Assembly (NCBI GenBank): GCA_028290765.1
Contig: JAQGJF010000489.1
Span: 1-6,189 of the forward strand
Source of the DNA: Tardiphaga sp.
Lineage (GTDB): Bacteria > Pseudomonadota > Alphaproteobacteria > Rhizobiales > Xanthobacteraceae
DNA: 6,189 nt
Direction of reading: 5' to 3'
A model generated the notes under the pieces. The model saw only the letters and a list, made by a program, of their open reading frames with translations. It was not told the DNA's origin and ran no database searches. Shown here piece by piece: positions 1 through 4,279 of the stretch (its first letter is position 1; each line of letters begins with the position of its first letter). Position numbers and translations under genes: made by a program.

Positions 1-160
1 AGGAGATGTATAAATGGCGGCATCTGATTGAGAATTTCTTTTGCAAACTGAAGGATTTCAAACGCATCGCAATGCGCTGCGACAAAACCGATCAAAGCTT
101 CGCGGCAATGATCTATCTCGCCGCCGCGGTCATCAATTCCAGATGAATCTCAACAGACCC
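1..160 (+). mobile_element. IS5-family (IS427-like) insertion sequence, right end
   Basis: The window opens inside an insertion sequence. The transposase C-terminus ends at 146, and 14 bases later comes AATCTCAACAGACCC (146-160), which resembles the terminal inverted repeat of IS427-group elements. It is followed by TAG, so CTAG lies at 160-163; this group is known to insert at TA/YTAR targets. The left end and the other copy of the target duplication lie outside the window, so the full element cannot be confirmed. Confidence 0.75.
3..146 (+). CDS. IS5-family transposase, C-terminal part (5' end outside window)
   Basis: This 47-residue open frame runs in from before the window and stops at TGA 144-146. 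It contains YKWRHLIENFF, then KRIAMRCDKTD and a final FAAMIYLAAAVINSR. This is the typical end of DDE transposases of the IS5 family (IS427 group): the E of the IENFF stretch belongs to the C-terminal Y-(2)-R-(3)-E-(6)-K signature, and that signature (Y, R, E, K) can be read here. The protein cuts and joins the element's ends. Nothing in the visible part is broken, so whether the gene is intact depends on sequence upstream. Confidence 0.85.
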   Translation, partial: EMYKWRHLIENFFCKLKDFKRIAMRCDKTDQSFAAMIYLAAAVINSR

Positions 161-402
161 TAGAATACGGGAAGCAATTGCCGGCTTGCGTTCCCATGCT
201 GTTTCTTTCCTGCTTGATCGAGGCGATTGTGCGTGCGGCGGCGCCGGCGAAGGTCGATCCACCCGTGGTAGTCAATGCCTCAATACTGCGGTAGGTACGA
301 AACGCTGCAACAAAAGCCGAAGTGTTAGCATTCTGTGTCAGAGAACCTTATAGTTCCCCGCACTTCCGCGAATTTGACCGGACACGGCAGCAAGAGCGAC
401 GA
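161..402. other. Spacer without a supported gene
   Basis: No convincing gene lies between the insertion-sequence end and the first regulator. A minus-strand open frame runs from 347 down to a stop at 150-152 inside the IS end. It has plausible amino-acid composition but no usable start codon, so it may be the relic of a gene cut by the insertion. A GTG at 322 opens the frame of the downstream regulator, but the extra 27 residues are rich in Arg, Phe and Pro and do not look like part of an Xre protein. No clear promoter was seen. Confidence 0.4.
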
Positions 403-633
403 ATGCCATCCGAAGACAACCCATCGGCGAAAAGCAAGCTCGCCAAGAAACTCAAACGACATCGCCGCGCGTTCGGGCTGACGCAGCGGGAGCTTGCCGA
501 GGCGGCCCAAGTCCGCCGGGCACTGATCATCGACATCGAAGCGGGCGAGGCCAATCCCACGCTCGAAAGCCTCGAACAGATTGCACGGGCAATGAAGACC
601 GACATCGCCGGCTTGTTTTCGTCCGCCGACTAA
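403..633 (+). CDS. Xre-family helix-turn-helix transcriptional regulator (76 aa)
   Basis: This is a small DNA-binding protein that is almost entirely one Cro/C1-type helix-turn-helix domain (about residues 14-70). After a polar, basic N-terminus comes LKRHRRAFGLTQRELAEAAQ. It continues with the recognition-helix region VRRALIIDIEAGEANPTLES and the closing helix LEQIARAMKTDIAGLF. LTQxELAxxA and the E-x-G-x-x-x-P-T pattern are hallmarks of the family. I chose ATG 403 over the in-frame GTG at 322 because the extension is unlike the family. The ribosome binding site is weak (AGAGCGACGA). Its TAA stop shares CTAA (630-633) with the TAG of a minus-strand remnant, so it once faced a convergent partner. 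Its target is unknown; it may act as a repressor of the island or of itself. Confidence 0.85.
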   Translation: MPSEDNPSAKSKLAKKLKRHRRAFGLTQRELAEAAQVRRALIIDIEAGEANPTLESLEQIARAMKTDIAGLFSSAD

Positions 634-690
634 CTGGCCTTCCTGATCTGCGCTCCGGTCCCGCTTCGCAATTCGGAAACGCAAACAGGC
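630..690 (-). pseudogene. 3' remnant of a second minus-strand Xre-type regulator
   Basis: Read on the minus strand, this stretch ends in QIRKAS and a TAG stop (630-632). It lines up with the end of the intact minus-strand regulator downstream, which finishes LIRKGG and TAG at 744-746. Further in, FPNCE matches FPDER after a one-base gap, so the copy is frameshifted. The rest of the gene is missing. The plus-strand regulator's TAA overlaps this remnant's stop in CTAA, exactly as in the second copy at 744-747. The match is visible by eye at about 80% over the core; the boundaries are approximate. Confidence 0.55.
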
Positions 691-707
691 GACGTATTCC
701 CTCGTCG

Positions 708-747
708 GCGCTCAAGACCGACATCATCGTTTTCGCCCGCGGCCTAA
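708..747 (+). pseudogene. 3' remnant of a second plus-strand Xre-type regulator
   Basis: The bases at 714-725 are identical to 595-606, which encode KTDI near the end of the intact plus-strand regulator. GTTTTCG (729-735) matches 615-621, and CTAA (744-747) corresponds to that gene's stop region at 630-633. A 5-base deletion relative to the intact copy throws the frame out. Only the last 11 or so codons can be recognised. It overlaps the 3' end of the minus-strand regulator by 4 bases, mirroring the first junction. Confidence 0.5.
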
Positions 748-1019
748 CCGCCCTTCCTGATCAGCACGCCGAAGCCTTTCCGCTCATCCGGAAATACGAA
801 CTCGATATCGAATTCGTCTTCGAGGCGTTGCCGTATGCGCCGGACTATGTTTCGCCGGCGCCCGTCGACCATTTCACCGTCACCAGTATTTTCGATCATC
901 GAGATCGTCTTGGCGGTGATGCCCACCAGCATCGCCAGGCGCGCCTGGTTTATTCCGAGCAATCCGCGCGCTGCGCGGATCATGGCGGCCGTCGGAAGTT
1001 CAAGGCGAGCGCTGGACAT
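744..1019 (-). CDS. Xre-type helix-turn-helix transcriptional regulator (91 aa)
   Basis: This small regulator has a helix-turn-helix in residues about 12-44: AAMIRAARGLLGINQARLAM, then VGITAKTISMIE. The A-x-R-x-L-L-G-I-N-Q pattern is that of short alphaproteobacterial Xre-like proteins. The C-terminus (residues about 65-91, with DIEFVFPDER and GVLIRK) resembles the 'GVEF...GVRLRK' tail common in them. I chose ATG at 1019; a TTG at 1034 would add five residues, and neither has a strong ribosome binding site. It is divergent from the HNH operon. One operator-like repeat (1043-1067) lies just upstream of its start and a second (1091-1114) lies over the promoter of that operon, so it probably represses both sides. 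This is inferred from position. Confidence 0.8.
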   Translation of the reverse strand: MSSARLELPTAAMIRAARGLLGINQARLAMLVGITAKTISMIENTGDGEMVDGRRRNIVRRIRQRLEDEFDIEFVFPDERKGFGVLIRKGG

Positions 1020-1042
1020 GGGTTCGAACCGCAAAAGCTCTA

Positions 1043-1067
1043 TTAACCATAACTCGCCCGCTAACGG
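1043..1067. promoter_or_regulatory. Operator-like repeat 1
   Basis: The site begins TTAACCATAA (1043-1052) and ends CCGCTAACGG (1058-1067). Its outer arms TTAAC and GCTAA form an imperfect inverted repeat. It shares TTA(A/G)CCATAA and CCGCTA with repeat 2 in the same order and orientation. It lies 24 bases upstream of the ATG of the minus-strand regulator, a typical place for autoregulation. Confidence 0.45.
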
Positions 1068-1074
1068 AATTTAT

Positions 1075-1103
1075 TTGTCTAAGTCACATTTTAGCCATAA
1101 TGT
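1075..1103 (+). promoter_or_regulatory. Probable sigma70-type promoter of the HNH operon
   Basis: TTGTCT (1075-1080) is followed by a 17-base spacer and TAATGT (1098-1103), a good fit to a housekeeping -35/-10 pair in a locally AT-rich patch of otherwise GC-rich DNA. Transcription would start near 1110, about 50 bases before the HNH start codon. Operator-like repeat 2 covers the -10 element, which suggests repression by blocking polymerase. Confidence 0.5.
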
Positions 1104-1114
1104 CCGCTATAACG
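1091..1114. promoter_or_regulatory. Operator-like repeat 2
   Basis: The site starts TTAGCCATAA (1091-1100) and ends CCGCTATAACG (1104-1114). TTAGC and GCTATAA form an imperfect inverted repeat. It matches repeat 1 in its first ten bases at nine positions and in CCGCTA, with a slightly shorter middle. It overlaps the -10 element of the predicted plus-strand promoter. The likely ligand is the adjacent minus-strand regulator. Confidence 0.45.
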
Positions 1115-1158
1115 TACACCATGCGATTTACGCAGAAATACCAGTTGGAGAACAAGTG

Positions 1159-1491
1159 ATGACCTACCAAGACTACATTTCCAGTGCCCGCTGGCGCTTC
1201 AGCACAGCCAGACTTGCCGAACTCGAGGCTTCCGGTTTTCGGTGCCGGCTTTGCGACGAGCCGGCGACCGACGACCTTCAGCTGGAAGTCCACCACCGCA
1301 CCTACGTCCGGCTGTTCAGCGAACTCATGCGCGATCTCACCGCGCTCTGTTCGAAATGCCACTTCGGGGTCACCGACATGCATAGGCGCAGCAAATACTC
1401 GGCGCGCACCCCGACCGCCAGCGACGTGATCCCCTCGATCACCCGGCCGCTGGCGATGTTCGATCCCTCGATGGCGGGAGCACGGTCATGA
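1159..1491 (+). CDS. HNH-endonuclease-like protein (110 aa)
   Basis: This is a probable metal-dependent nuclease of the HNH superfamily. The motifs are in the expected order: a zinc-knuckle pair C29-x2-C32 (CRLC), then LEVHHRTY (residues 42-49) with the catalytic His pair, then DLTALCSKCH (59-68) with C64-x2-C67 and a following His. The start YQDYISSARWRFSTARLAEL resembles the helix that precedes the knuckle in short stand-alone HNH proteins. The C-terminal 35 residues are poorly conserved in look. ATG 1159 is preceded by GGAG at 1147-1150 with 8-base spacing; GTG 1156 is also possible. Its TGA overlaps the next start (ATGA at 1488-1491), so the two genes are translationally coupled. The role could be phage DNA processing, defence or homing; the sequence does not say which. 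Confidence 0.8.
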   Translation: MTYQDYISSARWRFSTARLAELEASGFRCRLCDEPATDDLQLEVHHRTYVRLFSELMRDLTALCSKCHFGVTDMHRRSKYSARTPTASDVIPSITRPLAMFDPSMAGARS

Positions 1492-2060
1492 ACCCCGAGA
1501 ACATCAACGTGAAGTTCATTGGCGTCAGCCCGTTGCTCATGCATAACGGCCGGCTTGCGGATCCGCTCGATCCCAACACGATGCAGCTCGCCGCCGTCAC
1601 GGGCAAGCGGAAGAAGACGCGGGCCGACCACGAGAGGATCGCGGAGTTGGAATGGTACGGCGGGCTATGGCTGGACGGTTTGCGTCCCTGTCTTCCGTGC
1701 GAGGCCATTGAGGCCACTTTCACCGACGGCGCCCAGACCCGCAACAAGGGCCCGGCGGCGAGAGCCGGACTCGTCGTGAATACGCCGGCGCTACTTCACT
1801 ATGAGGGTCCCGACAGCCTCGAGGATCTCTGGGCGGACGAGAAGTTCCGGCTGCGCACCGGCGTGCGCGTGCGCAACGCCCGTACGATGCGGACGCGACC
1901 GCGGTTTCCGACCTGGAGCGCGCAGGTGACGGCGTCGTTCCTTCCGACCCTGTTGGACCGTGCCGAGGTGGTGGAATTCTTCCGCATCGCCGGATCGCTC
2001 GGGGTCGGAGACTGGCGTCCCAGGTACGGCAAATTCATCGTCGAGGAATCGGCGGTGTGA
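1488..2060 (+). CDS. Phage-type conserved protein of unknown function (190 aa)
   Basis: The protein has a pattern I know from conserved hypothetical proteins of tailed phages and prophages. It has SPLLMHN near the start (residues 14-20), with ADPLDP soon after. Next comes KRKKT (40-44) followed by D/E-rich residues and an EWYGGLW stretch, and it ends with GVGDWRPRYGKF (172-183). The full expected length appears present. No catalytic motif is visible. The beginning and the Gly/Arg-rich end faintly recall the ferredoxin-like RAMP folds of Cas proteins, but that is only an impression. GGGAG (1476-1480) sits 7 bases before the ATG, and the start overlaps the stop of the HNH gene. It points to a phage or phage-derived origin for this operon. 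Confidence 0.7.
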   Translation: MNPENINVKFIGVSPLLMHNGRLADPLDPNTMQLAAVTGKRKKTRADHERIAELEWYGGLWLDGLRPCLPCEAIEATFTDGAQTRNKGPAARAGLVVNTPALLHYEGPDSLEDLWADEKFRLRTGVRVRNARTMRTRPRFPTWSAQVTASFLPTLLDRAEVVEFFRIAGSLGVGDWRPRYGKFIVEESAV

Positions 2061-2070
2061 GGTGTCCTTC

Positions 2071-2130
2071 ACGTGACGTGGCGGGGCGTGGCCCGGCGAG
2101 TCATGGCACGGCCCGGCGTGACAAGGCGAG
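2071..2130. repeat. Phased degenerate pentamer tract, 12 units
   Basis: Directly after the phage-type gene come twelve consecutive 5-base units that all fit NCNNG. Every unit has C at position 2 and G at position 5, and 8 of 12 begin with G, so the common forms are GCGTG, GCCCG, GCGAG and GCACG. GGCCCGGCG occurs twice, exactly four units apart. No reading frame accounts for it. Such strict spacing without strict sequence suggests selection on period, for example on a structured RNA or a protein-binding tract. The function is unknown. Confidence 0.7.
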
Positions 2131-2150
2131 AGCCCTGAAAAGGGCTTCTC
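2128..2150 (+). terminator. Stem-loop, possible weak terminator or attenuator
   Basis: GAGAGCCCT (2128-2136), a GAAA loop (2137-2140) and AGGGCT (2141-2146) plus CTC (2148-2150) form a 9-pair stem with one bulged T at 2147. It is followed by CTTCCTAATTTT rather than a clean T run, so termination is probably partial. It closes the pentamer tract and may separate the HNH operon from the downstream cassette. Confidence 0.4.
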
Positions 2151-2168
2151 CTTCCTAATTTTCCAATT

Positions 2169-2201
2169 CCACCGAGAGGGTGGCCAACGCGCTTCGGCGC
2201 G
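2169..2201 (+). promoter_or_regulatory. Two further stem-loops in the 5' leader of the cassette
   Basis: CCACC (2169-2173) pairs with GGTGG (2179-2183) around GAGAG. CGCGC (2188-2192) pairs with GCGCG (2197-2201) around TTCG, giving a very stable C(UUCG)G-capped hairpin in RNA. The second ends just before the GAGAGAG ribosome binding stretch and the ATG at 2220. These could steer translation start or protect an RNA 5' end. No clear promoter was found nearby. Confidence 0.4.
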
Positions 2202-2219
2202 AACGAGAGAGTGTGTGTG

Positions 2220-2744
2220 ATGAGTACCAATCTGAAATCCGGACAGTCGCCGGATAACAGCCAGCGGCCGTGCAACGAAAGCGCCGGCGGAGCTGCCGAC
2301 GATACGGCATGGTCCGGTGCGCTTTCGTGGTGGCGCAGCGTGCCGGCTGACGCCTTCGACGACGAGCGCAAAGCCGACGTCGAGCGATGCGTCAGCAACA
2401 TTTCCTCGACCATCGAGGTATGGCGGAAGGCGATCGGCGGCGACGCCGCGGCGGCGGTGAACATCGCGCTGCTCATGGGTTCGCGCCCCTCGGTGACGCC
2501 TGGGATCGACTTGGCGATGACCGTGCTGCTGCGCTGCGCGCTGAAAAACTCCTGCGCCGCCTTCATAATGTCGGTGCTGATCCGCCGCATGCCGATCGAA
2601 GACAAGCTCAAGAACCGCATCGCCACCTCCTGGCTCGTGCACAACCTGCTGCTCGCCTATCCGGGACTCCAGCGCACGCGCCGGCTGCGCCGCCGGCGCA
2701 GCATCGCCTTTCAGCTTCTCAACGGCGTGGAGGACGCGTCGTGA
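2220..2744 (+). CDS. Hypothetical protein, first gene of the coupled cassette (174 aa)
   Basis: I do not recognise this protein. The first 30 or so residues are polar and look disordered. From about residue 33 it is Ala/Leu-rich and probably mostly helical, including SWWRSVPADAF, a stretch GDAAAAVNIALLMGSRP, and LVHNLLLAYPG. There is a basic cluster, RTRRLRRRR (152-160), near the C-terminus that could bind nucleic acid. There is no signal peptide or convincing membrane span. ATG 2220 follows GAGAGAG within the GTG repeats; GTG 2211 and 2217 are in frame but less likely. Its TGA overlaps the GTG of the phosphoesterase (GTGA, 2741-2744), so the two are coupled and probably co-regulated. Confidence 0.7.
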   Translation: MSTNLKSGQSPDNSQRPCNESAGGAADDTAWSGALSWWRSVPADAFDDERKADVERCVSNISSTIEVWRKAIGGDAAAAVNIALLMGSRPSVTPGIDLAMTVLLRCALKNSCAAFIMSVLIRRMPIEDKLKNRIATSWLVHNLLLAYPGLQRTRRLRRRRSIAFQLLNGVEDAS

Positions 2745-3565
2745 GGTTGCAGATCTTTTCCGACCTCCATGTCGATGTGGCGCCGACCAAGCCGATCACG
2801 ATCGGCCCGGACGTCGACGCGGTGGTGGTGGCCGGCGACACCTGCCAAGGCGTCCGCAACTCGTTCATCGCGCTGCGCCGCCTCGTGCCCGAGCGGATCC
2901 CCATCATCATGGTGGCGGGCAACCACGAATTCTACCGCCGCTGCATCCAGTCCGAGCTCGAGGAAGGCAAGGCGATCGCGGGCGACTTCAACATCGCTTT
3001 CCTCGAGCAGGACGTCGCGGTGATGGGCACGACCCGCTTCATCGGGGCAACGCTCTGGACGAACTACCGGGTGTTCGGTGCCGCCAACGCCGCCAATGCG
3101 ATGGAGGCGGCCCGGCGTAACATGAACGACCACCGCGTAATCACCTGGACGAAGAAGCCGTGGACCAGGTTCCGCCCGGAAGAGGCGCTCATGCTGCACG
3201 AACGGTCGAGGTCGTTCATTGCCGATGCTCTCGGGACAACGCCGCCCGGTGTGAAGGGCACCGTGATTCTTACCCATCATGCGCCGCACTTCGCGTCCGT
3301 CGCCAAGGGCCACTACGAGAGCGACATCCTGACCGCCGCCTATGTGTCCGATCTCACCGACGTGATCATGACGGGCTCGAAGGAGGGCGCTGATCCGACG
3401 CCGAGAACGACCGAAGCAGAATGGGACCGGCTTTGGGTCCATGGCCACATCCATTCGTCCTCCGACTACATGGTCGGCACCGACCGCATCCTTGCAAATG
3501 TCCATGGGTACGGGCCGGAGAACCCCGCGTTTTTTCCTCAGCTCACAGTCGAGGTCGGATCATGA
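2741..3565 (+). CDS. Calcineurin-like metallophosphoesterase (274 aa)
   Basis: This is a soluble two-metal phosphoesterase. All core motifs are present and in order: SDLHVD (D8, H10), AGDT (G32, D33), GNHEFY (G60, N61, H62, E63), THHAP (H179, H180) and VHGHIH (G235, H236, H238). It should therefore be catalytically competent. The substrate (nucleotide, cyclic nucleotide, protein or nucleic acid) cannot be read from the motifs. The start is GTG 2741, with GGAGG at 2729-2733 seven bases upstream; the open frame continues upstream but only inside the preceding gene. It ends in an ATGA overlap with the next start (3562-3565). The last nine residues, PQLTVEVGS, recur as PQLTIEI in the tandem repeat downstream. 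Cytoplasmic; no signal peptide. Confidence 0.92.
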   Translation: MRLQIFSDLHVDVAPTKPITIGPDVDAVVVAGDTCQGVRNSFIALRRLVPERIPIIMVAGNHEFYRRCIQSELEEGKAIAGDFNIAFLEQDVAVMGTTRFIGATLWTNYRVFGAANAANAMEAARRNMNDHRVITWTKKPWTRFRPEEALMLHERSRSFIADALGTTPPGVKGTVILTHHAPHFASVAKGHYESDILTAAYVSDLTDVIMTGSKEGADPTPRTTEAEWDRLWVHGHIHSSSDYMVGTDRILANVHGYGPENPAFFPQLTVEVGS

Positions 3566-3873
3566 AGACGTTCACCGCCATCCTTCGCTCCGCCGCAGTG
3601 CATGTCCCGCCGCTGCACGAGCGGGCCCAACCGCCACCAATGGCCGCCGATCAGGTCGGCGGCCGAGAAGTCCCCCTTTACGCCGCCGACGACCGACCAA
3701 GAGAATCCAACCAATGCTCACCCCAGCTCACCATCGAGATCGCTCATGAAAACCTTCACCGCCGTCCCGCGCGCCGCCGCCGTGCATGTCCCGCCGCTGC
3801 CCGAGCGGGCCCAGCCGCCACCAGCGGCCGCCGATCGGGTCGGCGGCCAAGAAGTCCCCCTTTACGCCGTTGA
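3562..3873 (+). CDS. Small hypothetical reading frame, copy 1 (103 aa as read)
   Basis: ATG 3562 overlaps the phosphoesterase stop and has GAGG at 3551-3554 seven bases upstream, so translation is likely to begin here. Residues 1-44 (MKTFTAILRSAAVHVPPLHE, then a Pro-rich middle and VPLYAADD) are shared with copy 2. After that the frame passes through the phosphoesterase-tail relic (PQLTIEI) and then crosses copy 2 out of frame, giving an Arg/Pro-rich tail that is unlikely to be functional. No known domain. The functional part is probably the first 44-50 residues; the long tail is a by-product of the duplication. Confidence 0.45.
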   Translation: MKTFTAILRSAAVHVPPLHERAQPPPMAADQVGGREVPLYAADDRPRESNQCSPQLTIEIAHENLHRRPARRRRACPAAARAGPAATSGRRSGRRPRSPPLRR

Positions 3874-3892
3874 CGACCAACAGAGAAATTCA
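3746..3892 (+). other. Copy 2 of the MKTFTA reading frame, fused in frame to the next gene
   Basis: From ATG 3746 the frame reads MKTFTAVPRAAAVHVPPLPE, then a Pro/Ala stretch and VPLYAVDD, and continues without a stop through QQRNS into MLTEIF of the DUF6634-like gene. It could therefore be a 49-residue N-terminal extension or an upstream start of that gene. ATG 3746 overlaps the stop of a tiny frame, MLTPAHHRDRS (3714-3749), itself a relic of the downstream start. Its ribosome binding site (GAGAT) is weaker than that of copy 1. Differences from copy 1 are mixed: about 8 codons change the residue and 4 are silent. Confidence 0.5.
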
Positions 3893-4279
3893 ATGCTGAC
3901 CGAAATATTTCCCTTCCTCCTGCCCCGCAACGTCGAACATGATCTGCCTGCGCGGCTGCGCAGCCTCGCCGACGACCTCGACAAGATCCGCGAGGGAGCC
4001 GGCCCCGGTGCCGACGCGCTCGCCGAAGCGCCGCTCATCGTGGACTGGCATGCGACGCTCACGCCGATGGGGCTGCGGCTTTTCGGCTTCGTCGCCGGCC
4101 ACCCCCTGCTCGGTAACCGTCCGGCCCTGACGTCTCAGGTCTGGGTCGCCGATCCCGCCGGTCAATGGATCCGGACGCTCAACCGGTTTTACAAGCTCGG
4201 CCTCCCCGCGGACGAGAATTCCCTGGAGCGGCTCCGCAACGCGGGCCGAAGCGACGTTCCCGCCGGGAGGCCGTCGTGA
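3893..4279 (+). CDS. DUF6634-like protein (128 aa; 177 aa if started at 3746)
   Basis: The layout resembles the DUF6634 family, small proteins of unknown function common in rhizobial and sphingomonad accessory DNA. It has a helical N-terminus with LADDLDKIREGAGPGADALA (residues 25-44), APLIVDW (46-52), and GHPLLGNRPALTSQVWVADP (69-88). It then has QWIRTLNRFYKLG (91-103) and a short polar tail. The family name is from memory of its pattern. I chose ATG 3893, preceded by AGAGA at 3882-3886, because copy 1 of the duplication preserves the same ATGCT-ACC start separately. ATG 3746 gives a longer in-frame alternative. The TGA overlaps the GTG of the AAA+ gene. No enzymatic residues are evident. 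Confidence 0.7.
   Translation: MLTEIFPFLLPRNVEHDLPARLRSLADDLDKIREGAGPGADALAEAPLIVDWHATLTPMGLRLFGFVAGHPLLGNRPALTSQVWVADPAGQWIRTLNRFYKLGLPADENSLERLRNAGRSDVPAGRPS

Larger units (their letters stand above)
595..796. repeat. Direct duplication of a convergent regulator junction
   Basis: Copy A covers about 595-679 and copy B about 714-794. The shared landmarks are AAGACCGACATC (595 and 714), GTTTTCG (615 and 729), CTAA (630 and 744), TTCCTGATC (640 and 754) and CGGAAA (674 and 789). The offset changes from 119 to 114 to 115, showing a 5-base and a 1-base indel. Both copies hold the facing 3' ends of a plus-strand and a minus-strand Xre-type gene. The simplest reading is that a convergent pair was duplicated and the two inner genes were then mostly deleted. 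Confidence 0.65.
3536..3901 (+). repeat. Tandem duplication of a ~184-base unit
   Basis: Unit 1 is about 3536-3720 and unit 2 about 3721-3901. Each holds the last codons of the phosphoesterase (PQLT-V/I-E-V/I), an ATG opening MKTFTA, about 44 codons, an AGAGAA-containing gap, and ATGCT-C/G-ACC, which is the start of the DUF6634-like gene. The two ATGs are 184 bases apart, which is not a multiple of three, and further single-base indels occur. The encoded 44-residue stretches agree at 36 positions. Confidence 0.85.

Noticed and set aside
322..402. GTG start at 322 extending the first regulator by 27 residues
   Set aside because: The extra residues do not resemble an Xre N-terminus and no ribosome binding site precedes the GTG.
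835..1158. Upstream extension of the HNH frame to 835
   Set aside because: It would run through the oppositely oriented regulator and the promoter region; the ATG at 1159 has GGAG at correct spacing.
2071..2130. CRISPR array
   Set aside because: The units are 5 bases, contiguous and degenerate, with no repeat-spacer alternation.
1791..2642. 283-codon minus-strand frame spanning the spacer
   Set aside because: It crosses two plus-strand genes and the pentamer tract, and its Arg/His/Pro-rich composition is that of a GC-driven shadow.
2387..2740. Upstream extension of the phosphoesterase frame to 2387
   Set aside because: The extension lies inside the preceding gene and is Arg/His/Ala-rich; the first family motif (SDLHVD) starts six residues after GTG 2741, which has a GGAGG site.
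2711..3505. 264-codon minus-strand frame opposite the phosphoesterase
   Set aside because: All phosphoesterase motifs are intact on the plus strand; the minus-strand translation is an Arg/His/Gly-rich shadow.
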